Below are positions 1 to 8,546 of a DNA stretch of 59,496 bases, one piece after another. Position 1 is the first letter of the stretch. Every line of letters starts with the position of its first letter. The notes under the pieces were generated by a model, which searched no databases, was not told where the DNA came from, and worked only from the letters and a program-made list of their open reading frames with translations. A program made the translations under genes and the position numbers. The DNA is taken from NCBI GenBank assembly GCA_017623235.1, contig JAGAPN010000016.1, positions 1 through 59,496 on the forward strand. The letters run 5' to 3'. This DNA comes from Clostridia bacterium (GTDB lineage Bacteria > Bacillota > Clostridia > Oscillospirales > Acutalibacteraceae).

Positions 1-19
1 CCAGCTGAGCTATACCCCC
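1..19 (-). tRNA. tRNA-Ala, 5' end only (probable)
   Basis: On the minus strand the window edge holds a tRNA 5' end: acceptor GGGGGTA, then TAGCTCAGCTGG, the usual D-arm start. The gene runs off the left edge, so the anticodon is not visible. A 5' GGGGGTATAGCTCAGCTGG is typical of clostridial tRNA-Ala, which is the basis of the guess; another isoacceptor cannot be excluded. A strong promoter lies just upstream. Confidence 0.7.
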
Positions 20-65
20 ATTTTTTGCTCGCGTCAACAACTTGTGATTTCCAGCGGCAGGTATT

Positions 66-94
66 ATAATACCACAACGCACCTTGTTTGTCAA
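66..94 (-). promoter_or_regulatory. Promoter of the tRNA gene
   Basis: Minus strand TTGACA (89-94), 17-bp spacer, TATTAT (66-71), about 50 bases before the tRNA start. It lies downstream of hslO, so the tRNA has its own transcription start. Confidence 0.75.
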
Positions 95-124
95 CAACTT
101 TTTTTAGAAAATTTAAAAAATTTT

Positions 125-1000
125 TTAAATTAATTTTTTTAGCTCTTCGGGGGTAAATTCGTAGACCTTATCACAGAAATGACAGTTGATTTCTGCCTTG
201 GGTAAGTCTTCGGCCATTTGGGTCAATTCTTCCCTTCCAAGACTGATTAATGCCTTGGCAACACGATCTTTACTGCAATTACATTTATATTCAACGTCCT
301 GGGTATAAAGAACCTCAACCTCAAAATCCTTAAGTGCAGCCCTTACAATGTCCTCAGGGGTCATACCGCTGTCCAGCATAGAGGTAACCGAAGGCAGATC
401 GGCAATACTTTTTTCAAGCTTATCAATGGTGGCATCACTTGCGGCAGGAAGAAGCTGTATAATATATCCGCCTGCGGCCTTTACGGTAAGGTCGGTATCA
501 ACCAGCACGCCCAGGGCGCAAACGGTGGGTATCTGCTCGCTCATAGCATAGTATGCGGTAATATCCTCAGCTATCTCGCCCGAAACCAGGGGCACAGAGC
601 CCGAAAAAGGCTCTTTAAGCCCAAGATCCTTAAGCACGTAAAGAAGACCGTCCTTACCGACAGCGCCGCCTACGTCCAGCTTTCCCTTGGGGTTAAGGGG
701 TAGTTCTACCACAGGGTTCTGCACATAGCCACGGACGTCACCGTTAAAATCGGAAACAACGATAAGAGAGCCTGCGGGGCCGTTACCGTTTACACGAAGG
801 GTTATGGAGTCATCCTTACCTTTAAGCATATTACCCATCATAGAGCCTGCGGTAAGCAGTCGGCCCAGGGCAGCGGTAATTACGGCAGAGGTTTTATGAA
901 TACGCTCTGCTTCTCCTACTACGTCGGTTGTATCTACGGCGGTTGCCATAACCTCTCCGTCACTTGTTATACATCTAATAAGCTTACCCACAGGGGTCAC
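125..1000 (-). CDS. hslO: Hsp33 redox-regulated chaperonin
   Basis: Cytosolic holdase chaperone that is switched on by oxidative unfolding. The 291-residue length is usual for Hsp33. The redox switch is visible at the C-terminus: CNC at about residues 240-242 and CHFC at 273-276, the CxC...CxxC zinc-binding tetrad. The GTG start overlaps the TGA of the upstream methyltransferase (GTGA), so translation is probably coupled. It is the last gene of the long minus-strand operon that starts at the PucR-like regulator. The stop codon lies in a very AT-rich perfect palindrome and no strong terminator hairpin is seen. Confidence 0.95.
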   Translation of the reverse strand: MTPVGKLIRCITSDGEVMATAVDTTDVVGEAERIHKTSAVITAALGRLLTAGSMMGNMLKGKDDSITLRVNGNGPAGSLIVVSDFNGDVRGYVQNPVVELPLNPKGKLDVGGAVGKDGLLYVLKDLGLKEPFSGSVPLVSGEIAEDITAYYAMSEQIPTVCALGVLVDTDLTVKAAGGYIIQLLPAASDATIDKLEKSIADLPSVTSMLDSGMTPEDIVRAALKDFEVEVLYTQDVEYKCNCSKDRVAKALISLGREELTQMAEDLPKAEINCHFCDKVYEFTPEELKKLI

Positions 1001-1746
1001 CTTACCTTTCTGGTTACATATATATTACGCTGGGATGCCTCACTTGGGGGAAGCATGGTGTTTTCGCCGTATACGGCCTCTACCTTAAGGCCTGCCGCCT
1101 CGCAGGCTGATAAAATTTCCTCTTCGCTATAAGCGCGCTCAAAAAACCGCTCGGTAACGGTTTCCTTGCGGAAAAGCCCTGTTTTATAGGTAAAATTAAG
1201 GTTTATCTCCACGGTAAGCCCATCATCCCACAGACGGTTATTCCATATACATTCCACCCCATGTTTTTTGAACCTGAAGGCAGAATCTGCCAAAATCTTT
1301 TGGTGCTTATAAACGGTATTCATATCAAATATGAACAATCTGCCCTCTTCGAGAAAGAGGGAGACGTTTGATATACACTTTTCTAAATTATTGTAATCGG
1401 TAATATGGTTAAGGCTATCAAGGCAGGATATTGCCCCGTCTACCGTACCGAACAAATCAAGCTCCTCTCCCCTTTGGTTAAGGTAGAGAACGGGCAGCTT
1501 AAGGCCTGCGTTTTTCTCGTTGGCAACACAGAGCATACCCTCGGAGCTGTCGACCCCTATGACCTCAACACCCATTTTAGAGAATTCGGTAGAAAAGCCC
1601 CCGGTACCGCAGGCAAAATCCAGCAGCAGTTGAGGCTTTTTATCAAACCTTAAGAAGAGGTCCATTAAATAATTCGACCTCTTCTTATAATCTACGTTAT
1701 GGGTGAAAATATCATAAAAGGGTGAAAAGTTATTATAGCTGCTCAT
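997..1746 (-). CDS. Class I SAM-dependent methyltransferase
   Basis: A 249-residue protein with a Rossmann methyltransferase fold. The SAM-binding motif I reads LLLDFACGTGGFSTEF near residues 40-55 and is followed by an acidic motif (VIGVDSS) at the end of strand 2. The later SCLDSLNHI and FIFDMNT strands fit motif IV/post-IV of small-molecule methyltransferases. The substrate cannot be told from sequence. The start ATG lies inside the end of the YerC-like gene (14-base overlap) and the stop overlaps hslO, so it is part of the same operon. Confidence 0.85.
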   Translation of the reverse strand: MSSYNNFSPFYDIFTHNVDYKKRSNYLMDLFLRFDKKPQLLLDFACGTGGFSTEFSKMGVEVIGVDSSEGMLCVANEKNAGLKLPVLYLNQRGEELDLFGTVDGAISCLDSLNHITDYNNLEKCISNVSLFLEEGRLFIFDMNTVYKHQKILADSAFRFKKHGVECIWNNRLWDDGLTVEINLNFTYKTGLFRKETVTERFFERAYSEEEILSACEAAGLKVEAVYGENTMLPPSEASQRNIYVTRKVR

Positions 1747-2020
1747 TTAATTTGGAAAGGAGCTTGGTGAAATACTTTCTATCGGTAGCCATAGCTCTTT
1801 TTACTCTGCTAACGGTGGCGCTGCTGGCCCCTGTTTCCTTAACGATTTCGCTATACACCCTGTTTTCGCTTAAAAGCTTTGCCACGTAAAGGCGCTGGGC
1901 TATAAGCTGGGTTTCCTTCTCGGTGCAGAGAAACTTAAAAAAGTTTTCGGCCTCACCTGCCGACTCTAAAGCGGCGGCAGATATATAAAGATATTTATCG
2001 GCAGAGGTTTTCTTTTCCAT
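1733..2020 (-). CDS. YerC/YecD family TrpR-like regulator
   Basis: A short (95 aa) DNA-binding protein of the TrpR superfamily. The segment ETQLIAQRLYVAKLLSE followed by SEIVKETGASSATVSRVKRA is a helix-turn-helix typical of the Firmicutes YerC/YecD family. I chose the internal ATG at 2020 because AGGAG lies 8 bases before it; the frame is open a little further upstream (TTG at 2038). Its targets are unknown. It sits between an unknown coiled-coil protein and the methyltransferase in the operon. Confidence 0.85.
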   Translation of the reverse strand: MEKKTSADKYLYISAAALESAGEAENFFKFLCTEKETQLIAQRLYVAKLLSENRVYSEIVKETGASSATVSRVKRAMATDRKYFTKLLSKLNEQL

Positions 2021-2034
2021 AATATTTGCTCCTA

Positions 2035-2625
2035 TCAAATTTGTCCTACGACACTTTTAAAATAATCCAGCGCTTCACTGAATTGGGCATCGGCAAGCTC
2101 ACGCTTGGTTTCCTCCGAAGCGAGGGAGGTTGCTATAGCAAACACCTCGGCCTTGGCTACCTCGGCCTTACCCATAATAAGATTTAAAAGCTCCATTTTG
2201 TTTTCAGCAGATGAAGTAGACACCTGATCTGCATAACGGGCTGACTCTACAACTATTTTACCGATAACGCAGGAGCCGTACTCCATAGCAGGGTCCTTAA
2301 GAGTTACCTCCCGAGGCAGGTTGGGCTTTACTGCGGGAGGCTCGGGCTCTACGGTTTCGGGGGTTGGGACTTCTTCCACCTCGGTAATCGGGGGCATTTT
2401 CTCAGCCTCGGTATTGACCTTAAAGCCCTCGCCAGCTTCATCGCAGGCAGGCTTTATCTCGCAAATTTCAACCTTTTCGGCCTGGAGTACGGGGCGGGCC
2501 TTGAGATTTTCTATTTCCTTTTTAAGCTCCTCATTTTCTTTTTGAAGGAGGTTAAGGCTTTGGTTGAGGGAATTTACCGTATCAACCAGCTCGCCAAGCT
2601 TTAGCATAAGTTTTTTCTTTGTCAT
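2035..2625 (-). CDS. Unknown coiled-coil protein with Pro/Glu linker
   Basis: A 196-residue protein that I do not recognise. Residues about 5-45 are a predicted coiled coil (heptads rich in L, N, E, K). Residues about 55-105 are a disordered linker rich in Pro, Glu and Val. Residues about 110-196 form an alpha-helical C-terminal domain (many Ala, Glu, Leu) with no known motif. No signal peptide or membrane segment is seen, so it is probably cytosolic. The start overlaps the VanZ stop (ATGA). Its place in the FtsEX-M23-S41 operon hints at a cell-envelope role, but that is only context. Confidence 0.7.
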   Translation of the reverse strand: MTKKKLMLKLGELVDTVNSLNQSLNLLQKENEELKKEIENLKARPVLQAEKVEICEIKPACDEAGEGFKVNTEAEKMPPITEVEEVPTPETVEPEPPAVKPNLPREVTLKDPAMEYGSCVIGKIVVESARYADQVSTSSAENKMELLNLIMGKAEVAKAEVFAIATSLASEETKRELADAQFSEALDYFKSVVGQI

Positions 2626-3119
2626 ACAAGGCCTCCGTTATGTTTTTTCTTATAAAGGGCTATAACTCCAATCACCAGCAGAATTCCGCATACTGCGCCG
2701 CAGCTATCCAGCAAAACGTCGCCTATTCGGCCTGCCCTGCCCGGGACAAAGAGCTGATGCAGCTCATCCGACACGGCATAGGCCACGCAGAGAGATAGGG
2801 CGGATATAGCTTTTGTTTTGCGCTTTAAATCGTAGGTGCAAAGCGCCGAAAAAGAAGTGACCCCAAGGGCCAGATATACCGTAAAATGGGCTGACTTTCG
2901 CACCAGATGCTGTAAAGAACTAATAATAGAATCCTGCCGCGCCGCCTCGAAATCATTAAAGGAGGGATACACTACGGATAAAACCTTTGCGGTAGAGGAA
3001 GCCGAGGTAGCCGATGAAACCTCGGCCACCTGGGCAGAATGTGCAAAGATAATAACCATAAGAGCCAAGGTAAGGCCCCAAAACAGCACGCGAAGGGTTA
3101 TTTTATACTTATTTTTCAT
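2622..3119 (-). CDS. VanZ family membrane protein
   Basis: A 165-residue membrane protein. It has an N-terminal membrane segment (about 9-27) and further segments near 75-95, 103-120 and 138-157. The VanZ signature is clear: VRKSAHFTVYLALG and then DELHQLFVPGRAGRIGDVLLDSCGA. In enterococci VanZ gives low-level teicoplanin resistance; most homologues have no known function. The start lies inside the end of the S41 protease gene (11-base overlap). Confidence 0.88.
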   Translation of the reverse strand: MKNKYKITLRVLFWGLTLALMVIIFAHSAQVAEVSSATSASSTAKVLSVVYPSFNDFEAARQDSIISSLQHLVRKSAHFTVYLALGVTSFSALCTYDLKRKTKAISALSLCVAYAVSDELHQLFVPGRAGRIGDVLLDSCGAVCGILLVIGVIALYKKKHNGGLV

Positions 3120-4311
3120 TTCTGAAATATTTTACTGCCGTCTGAATGACGGTATCCTCATCTGTATTTAACTGATAAAAATATTTAAGCTGCTCTTCAG
3201 ACAGGGTTATCTCAATATCGGGGGCAATACCCTTGCCGTTGAAGGATTTGCCGCTGTGGGGGAAAAACTCCGCCACGGTAAGCACGGCGCTTGAGCCGTC
3301 CGACATATAGTAGGTGGACTGCATAACCCCTTTACCAAAGGTGGTAGAACCTACGGACACGCCCTTACCGAAATCCTTAATGGATGCACAAAAAAGCTCG
3401 GATGCGCTGGCGGTAGCGGAATCGGTCAGCACAGCCATAGGCAGGTCGACCTCCTCGGCATCGGAGGTGGCAATGGTTTTCTCCTTGCCGCCTGCATATT
3501 TTGCCGTCATAATAATACCCTCGGGTGCCAGGAAATCAACCATTTCGGTAACCGAGTCTACCGTGCCGCCACCATTACCCCGAAGGTCAAAAATTAAGGC
3601 TGTTGCCCCGTCGGTTATAAGGGCATTTACCGCATTTTTAAACTGCGGAACGGTTTCGGCATTGAAGGTAGTTATATCAATATATCCGATATCCCCTTCT
3701 ATCATCTCGTAAAAGACGCTTTGCGCAGGGAACTCGTCGTAGGTGACCTCAAGCTGCAGGGTCTGACTGCCTCGAAGCAGAGTAAAGGTGACCGTCGACC
3801 CGATTTCACGAATAATATCGTCTACCGATTGACTGTAGCCTACCTCGGTCACCAATTTGCCGTCAACGGCGGTAATCTGGTCCCCTTCCCTCACCCCTGC
3901 CTTTTGGGCGGGGCAATTATCGTAGACCTTATCTACGTATATGTTACCCGTATCGGGATGACGGGTTACGATTATTCCTACACCCTTGCCGTTTCCCTGG
4001 AGCTCATCACCACGCTTATCGGTGTCTTCACTGTTAAAATAATGGGAGAAACGGTCGCCCAAGGCGCTGATATAACCTGCCATAGCGCCGTCAGTCACGG
4101 CATCGGGGTCACTTTCTCCGTAAAAGTAGTTATTAACGTAAAATTCCAGCTCACGAAGCTTAAGAAACCTGTTAGACCCAAACACAAAAAAGACGACAAC
4201 CGCCAAAGTGACAAAAACACTTATAACCGCAGTTATCACTACGGCTATAAGTATTTCTGATTTTCTTTTTTTAGGTTGGGCATCAGGAGTGATAAGGTTA
4301 ATATCTTCCAT
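3109..4311 (-). CDS. S41 carboxyl-terminal processing protease, membrane-anchored
   Basis: A CtpA/CtpB-type serine protease of 400 residues. One N-terminal membrane anchor (about 20-45) places the rest outside the cell. A PDZ domain spans about 95-175 (GVGIIVTR to VTFTLLRG). The S41 catalytic domain follows, with DLRGNGGG, the nucleophile region TDSATASASELF and the Lys motif FGKGVMQST that completes the Ser/Lys dyad. Such proteases trim envelope or signalling proteins. It directly follows the M23 gene (gap of 1 base), which suggests that it acts on wall hydrolases, as some Ctp proteases do; this is inference. Confidence 0.93.
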   Translation of the reverse strand: MEDINLITPDAQPKKRKSEILIAVVITAVISVFVTLAVVVFFVFGSNRFLKLRELEFYVNNYFYGESDPDAVTDGAMAGYISALGDRFSHYFNSEDTDKRGDELQGNGKGVGIIVTRHPDTGNIYVDKVYDNCPAQKAGVREGDQITAVDGKLVTEVGYSQSVDDIIREIGSTVTFTLLRGSQTLQLEVTYDEFPAQSVFYEMIEGDIGYIDITTFNAETVPQFKNAVNALITDGATALIFDLRGNGGGTVDSVTEMVDFLAPEGIIMTAKYAGGKEKTIATSDAEEVDLPMAVLTDSATASASELFCASIKDFGKGVSVGSTTFGKGVMQSTYYMSDGSSAVLTVAEFFPHSGKSFNGKGIAPDIEITLSEEQLKYFYQLNTDEDTVIQTAVKYFRNEK

Positions 4312-4312
4312 A

Positions 4313-5533
4313 TCAGTACCAGTTCATAGGATTCTTGGCAACGCCGTTCTGTCGAATCTCAAAATGCAAGTGATAGCCGGTAGAACGGCCGGTAGTGCCT
4401 ACACGGCCTACCGTTTGTCCACGCTTTACGTACTGACCGGTAGAAACGGTAATGCTTCCGGGGGCAAGATGGGCGTAAACGGTTCTGTAGCTGATGCCGT
4501 TATGCTTACCGTGCTCAATTTTTAGCCAGTTGCCGTAGCCACCGCCACAAGCATTACCATTTGCATTAGTACAGCTATACACCTTACCGTTGCTCCACTT
4601 GCCATAGTTGTGGGTACAGGTCTTGCAGTAAACGGTAACAGTACCGGAGGCTGCTGCAACAACACGGGCATTGGCGATACCACCCTGGGAAATATCTATA
4701 CCTGCGTGGCTACTGTTCCAACGGGGGCCGTACTCGGAGGTGCGGTTGGTATAACCGGGAACAGGCCAGGTGAAGGAGCCGTCAAAGGGGATATCTATAC
4801 CACCATCGGGGGTGCCGAGGCTGTTCATAGTTTCATTATACTGGTTTTCCAGCCTTTTAAGCTCGGCGCTTAAGGAATTGCTGTTCTTCTGTATAGTAGA
4901 AATGACGGAATTTATCTCGGCAACATCTGCATCAAGGTCCTTCTGCTTGGAAACAAGGTCGGCCTTAATAGCCTTCTGCTCTTCAATAAGCTTTTTGTTT
5001 TCGGCAGATTTTTCATTGATTACTTTAATTTCATCAACTATCTCATTTACCATTTTTTTATCTCTTTTAGAGACGTTCTGGGTAAGCTGGGACAGGGCGA
5101 TGAAATCAGAAAAGGACTCGGCACCGAGAAGCACCTCAAGACCGCCTGCGGTAGAGTTGCTCATATAAATGGCACGGATACGCTTTTTAAAATCGAGAAT
5201 GGTTTTTTCCATCTCTTTATTTTTCTGTGCAATTTCCTTCTCGTTGGCCGCAATTACAGCGTTGTTCTTTTCGATAACGCTGTTGCAGAGATTAATCTGG
5301 GACTGAAGATTGCTTATTCTGCTTTCTAAAGCCTTTTTAAGTTCCTGCTGCTTTGCCTTATCTTTTTTAAGGCCCGCTATCTGATTTTCGATATTAGCAG
5401 ACTGCTGCTGAAGCTTTTTAAGCTCGGCCTCAAGCTCCGACTGGGAGGCAGCCGAAACCGAAATGGCCTGCGCCAGGGTGACGCAAAGCATCAGGGTGCA
5501 GAGCACCAAGGCGAAAATTCTTTTAAAACTCAA
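4313..5533 (-). CDS. EnvC-like coiled-coil M23 (LytM) peptidase
   Basis: Secreted murein hydrolase or hydrolase activator of about 406 residues. A signal peptide comes first, then a long coiled coil (about 25-240, rich in Q, K, E, L), then a C-terminal M23 domain with zinc ligands HAGID and HLHFEI. This is the EnvC/PcsB architecture driven by FtsEX, and ftsEX is immediately upstream. I chose the TTG at 5533 because GGAGG lies 9 bases before it. The LytM domain carries an unusual insert with five Cys (CKTC, then two more in CTNANGNAC) before GGGYGN. Confidence 0.92.
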   Translation of the reverse strand: MSFKRIFALVLCTLMLCVTLAQAISVSAASQSELEAELKKLQQQSANIENQIAGLKKDKAKQQELKKALESRISNLQSQINLCNSVIEKNNAVIAANEKEIAQKNKEMEKTILDFKKRIRAIYMSNSTAGGLEVLLGAESFSDFIALSQLTQNVSKRDKKMVNEIVDEIKVINEKSAENKKLIEEQKAIKADLVSKQKDLDADVAEINSVISTIQKNSNSLSAELKRLENQYNETMNSLGTPDGGIDIPFDGSFTWPVPGYTNRTSEYGPRWNSSHAGIDISQGGIANARVVAAASGTVTVYCKTCTHNYGKWSNGKVYSCTNANGNACGGGYGNWLKIEHGKHNGISYRTVYAHLAPGSITVSTGQYVKRGQTVGRVGTTGRSTGYHLHFEIRQNGVAKNPMNWY

Positions 5534-5578
5534 AAGGGAGTACCTCCAAAAAATTATTAGCCGCAAAGCTATTGTTCA

Positions 5579-6712
5579 CTAAATTGCGGTGAACTCGCTT
5601 CCCTCTTTTTTAAGATACTTGCTTATCATAATTACACTGCCTACAATACCCGACAGGGCACCGATGGCAATAAAGACGCCGAATATGGGCAAGGCAACCG
5701 AGCTGAAGCCGATTATCTCCATCATACCGAGAGCTTCTCTGATAGCCTCAATAGCCACGCGATAGCAGAAATAGAGAATACCCATAGATACTGCCGCAGA
5801 GATTACACCGATGGCAATACCCTCAATAACGAAGGGCAGGCGTATAAAGGAATTTGTGGCGCCAACCGCCTTCATAATGCTGATTTCCAGCTTGCGGTTA
5901 TACATTGTAACACGGATGGTATTGGAAACGATAACCAGGGAGATTATCAACAGAATGGCGATTATCCAGACCCCTGCAATACCAATGCCGTTCTTTATGG
6001 CGTTAATGGTATCTGCCAGGTCGGACTGGGACTGGACAGAGTCAACACCCTTAACGTTCTGGATAGCCTTAAGGGTTTCCTTAAACTTACCCATATCCTT
6101 AAGGGTTATTTTAGCGGCACCCGACAGAGGATTGCCGTATTCACCGTCGAGGAAGGTGAAATACTGGTCTTTGCCGTCCAGCAGGCCCTCTTTTATACTT
6201 TCAAGACCCTTCTCGCTGGAGATATATTCCACAGACAGCACGTTGTCAAGCTTTTCAAGCTTTTTGCAAAGGGCCAGGGCCTCTTTTTCGTTATGGATGA
6301 GGTATGCATCATCGGGAATATCGGTGGGCTTTTTAACCTCGTCGCTGTCGGAGCTGCTCTTACCCGAGCTGCTTTTATTTGAACTGCTCTTATTAGAGCT
6401 ACTCTTATTTGAGGAGCTGCTCTCGTCGGCATCCTCGTCAGAAGAGGTAGCATCAGAGCTGGTTTCGGGCACGTAGCTGTCGGAAGCGTTGCCGTAAAGC
6501 ACCGAATTAAGGTCGTTAAAATAGGCCATAATTACGTTCTGCTGCTCAAGAGTACCCATAGCCTTATTAACGTTAAGGGAAATAAGGATTGCAAGGCCTA
6601 TAAGCACCATACAGGCAACCAGCACGCCTACCGAGGCGATGGACATAAGGCGGTTTGCCCAGATGTTTTTAATACCCTCGCCTGTAAGATATTTTACACT
6701 GCGGAGCTTCAT
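5579..6712 (-). CDS. ftsX: Cell division ABC transporter permease FtsX
   Basis: Membrane subunit of the FtsEX complex that couples ATP hydrolysis to wall hydrolase activation. At 377 residues it is longer than the usual 295-310. The N-terminal cytoplasmic part and first membrane helix (about 20-47) are canonical, followed by a large extracellular domain and three C-terminal helices (about 245-370). The extra length is a Ser/Lys/Asn low-complexity stretch near residues 85-130, encoded by 15-bp tandem repeats (6351-6410). The start overlaps the ftsE stop (ATGA). Confidence 0.94.
   Translation of the reverse strand: MKLRSVKYLTGEGIKNIWANRLMSIASVGVLVACMVLIGLAILISLNVNKAMGTLEQQNVIMAYFNDLNSVLYGNASDSYVPETSSDATSSDEDADESSSSNKSSSNKSSSNKSSSGKSSSDSDEVKKPTDIPDDAYLIHNEKEALALCKKLEKLDNVLSVEYISSEKGLESIKEGLLDGKDQYFTFLDGEYGNPLSGAAKITLKDMGKFKETLKAIQNVKGVDSVQSQSDLADTINAIKNGIGIAGVWIIAILLIISLVIVSNTIRVTMYNRKLEISIMKAVGATNSFIRLPFVIEGIAIGVISAAVSMGILYFCYRVAIEAIREALGMMEIIGFSSVALPIFGVFIAIGALSGIVGSVIMISKYLKKEGSEFTAI
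6351..6410 (-). repeat. Four 15-bp tandem repeats inside ftsX
   Basis: Units at 6351-6365, 6366-6380, 6381-6395 and 6396-6410, each close to GAGCTGCTCTTATTT on the plus strand. They encode pentapeptides of the SSSNK/SSSGK kind in the extracellular loop of FtsX. Length changes would keep the reading frame. Confidence 0.85.
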
Positions 6713-7428
6713 ATATTTCCACCTCCTGCAGCATTATCGGCCACTATTCTACCCTCTTCAAGCATAATTACACGGTGCTGGAAATCACGGACCAGGTTGT
6801 GGTCGTGGGTAACCATAAGCACGGTGGTACCCTGCTTGTTGATTTCGGTAAGCTTGGACACGATTTCATAAGAAAGATTGGGGTCGACGTTACCCGTAGG
6901 CTCGTCGGCAATAATAAGGGTGGGGCGATTTACCAGGGCACGGGCAAGACCCACGCGCTGCTGCTCACCACCTGAAAGCTGGCTGGGCATAGAACGGGCC
7001 TTGTTACCCAGACCTACCATACTGAGAACTGCCGAAACATCACGGCGAATTCTCCTGCGGTCGGCGCCTACAACGTGCATAGCGAAGGCTACGTTATCGA
7101 AAACCGACATAGTAGGAATAAGGCGGAAATCCTGGAAGACAATGCCCATTGTACGACGAAGGTGGGGCACCTCTTTATTTTTAATTTTCATAAGGTCAAA
7201 GCCGTTTACTATAAGGCTGCCTGTGTTGGCCTTTTCTTCCCTTACAATAAGCTTCATAAAGGTACTTTTACCAGCACCCGATGCGCCTACAACAAAAACA
7301 AACTCACCGGGGTTAATGCGAATATTAACATCGTTTAAGGCGTGGGTACCTGTCTTATAGGTTTTGGACACACCCCGAAACTCAATGATGGGGCGACCTG
7401 ACTGTTGGATATCGGTAGAGTTAATAAT
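6709..7428 (-). CDS. ftsE: Cell division ATP-binding protein FtsE, apparent AUU start
   Basis: ABC ATPase of FtsEX. Walker [10 protein letters not shown], signature LSGGEQQR and Walker [14 protein letters not shown] are all present. A GTG at 7371 would give 220 residues but would cut off the first beta strand ([11 protein letters not shown]), which FtsE proteins normally have. Upstream in frame to the TGA at 7432-7434 there is no ATG, GTG or TTG. The likeliest start is ATT at 7428 (or 7425), with AAAGGA 6 bases before it, giving about 239 residues. A short frame (ATG ACT TAT TAT TAA) overlaps this start. The start choice is much less certain than the gene itself. Confidence 0.93.
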   Translation of the reverse strand: MINSTDIQQSGRPIIEFRGVSKTYKTGTHALNDVNIRINPGEFVFVVGASGAGKSTFMKLIVREEKANTGSLIVNGFDLMKIKNKEVPHLRRTMGIVFQDFRLIPTMSVFDNVAFAMHVVGADRRRIRRDVSAVLSMVGLGNKARSMPSQLSGGEQQRVGLARALVNRPTLIIADEPTGNVDPNLSYEIVSKLTEINKQGTTVLMVTHDHNLVRDFQHRVIMLEEGRIVADNAAGGGNI

Positions 7429-7463
7429 AAGTCATCCTTTCAATTTTGTCGTCCTTGAAGCAA

Positions 7464-8546
7464 TTAATATTTTACGGGGTTTGCCTGCAGATACTTGTTA
7501 ACCATAAGAGCAATCTTGAAGATGATAGCGTGGTCAAACTCACGAAGGTCGAGGCCTGTGATACGCTTAATCTTTTCAAGACGGTAAACCAGGGTATTTC
7601 TGTGAACGAAAAGCTTACGTGAGGTTTCGGACACGTTGAGGTTATTCTCAAAGAACTTCTGGATGGTGAAGAGGGTCTCCTGGTCAAGACTCTGGATAGA
7701 GCCACGTTTAAACACCTCACGCAGGAAGCTCTCGCAAAGGGTGGTAGGAAGCTGATAGATAAGACGGGCAATGCCAAGGTTGGAATAGCTTACAATTGTC
7801 TTATCGGTATCAAACACCTTTCCTACCTCAAGAGAGGCCTGAGCCTCCTTAAAGGACTTTGCAAGGTCCTTAATATTCTCAATAGAGGAGCCTATACCCA
7901 CGATAACTCTGGTGTAGAACTCACCCTGGAGGGTATCAACGATAGAGAGGGCCAGATTCTCAATATCCTTAGAGTCGATATCACGGCCGGTTTCCTTAAC
8001 AAGAGCAATATCGTTCTCGTTGATGCTGATAACGAAATCCTTCGCCTTGTCGGGGAAAAGATTCTGTACAACGTCATAAACCACGATATCCGAAGGCTCG
8101 GTAGAGCGGATGAGAAGCACGGTACGGGAAACGTCGGTATTAAAATGCAGCTCACGGGATTTAAGATAGATATCACCGGGTAGGATGTTATCGAGAATTA
8201 CGTTCTTGATAAAGTTGCTACGGTCATACTTTTCATCATAATAGAACTTGATGTTGGAGAAGGCGATAGAAAGTACGGTGCAGTACTTTTCCGACATGGG
8301 GTCAGCACCGCCTACAAAGGTATAATACTCGCTGAGCTGGGCTGTGCCGATGGCCTTATAGGTAACGTCGCCGGCGGTAAAGGTCTCACCTACTGCAGCT
8401 GCGGAAAAGTCAACCGACAGGGTCTCACCTATTCTGCCAAGCTCACTGCAGGCAATAATTGTGCCCTTGTCGTCGACAACACCGATGGTGCGGTCGATAG
8501 CTTCTTTCATCTGATGGATTACGCTTTGAAATAAACGGTTTGCCAT
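7464..8546 (-). CDS. PucR/CdaR-like transcriptional regulator
   Basis: A 360-residue cytosolic regulator. The C-terminal PucR-type helix-turn-helix is clear: FFENNLNVSETSRKLFVHRNTLVYRLEKIKRITGLDLREFDHAIIFKIAL, about residues 300-350. The N-terminal half looks like a GAF or CdaR-type sensory domain (GTIIACSELGRIGE). CdaR in E. coli senses sugar diacids, but the ligand here is not known. It is the first gene of the operon; ftsE begins 35 bases after its stop with no terminator between. A regulator of this type leading an ftsEX operon is uncommon. Confidence 0.87.
   Translation of the reverse strand: MANRLFQSVIHQMKEAIDRTIGVVDDKGTIIACSELGRIGETLSVDFSAAAVGETFTAGDVTYKAIGTAQLSEYYTFVGGADPMSEKYCTVLSIAFSNIKFYYDEKYDRSNFIKNVILDNILPGDIYLKSRELHFNTDVSRTVLLIRSTEPSDIVVYDVVQNLFPDKAKDFVISINENDIALVKETGRDIDSKDIENLALSIVDTLQGEFYTRVIVGIGSSIENIKDLAKSFKEAQASLEVGKVFDTDKTIVSYSNLGIARLIYQLPTTLCESFLREVFKRGSIQSLDQETLFTIQKFFENNLNVSETSRKLFVHRNTLVYRLEKIKRITGLDLREFDHAIIFKIALMVNKYLQANPVKY

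Noticed and set aside
110..131. 22-bp AT-only palindrome at the end of hslO as terminator
   Set aside because: It consists only of A and T and overlaps the stop codon; a stem of this kind is too weak to call a terminator with confidence.
5811..6476. 221-codon plus-strand frame rich in Leu/Ser opposite ftsX
   Set aside because: The Leu runs are the reverse complement of the Ser/Lys repeats in FtsX; not an independent gene.
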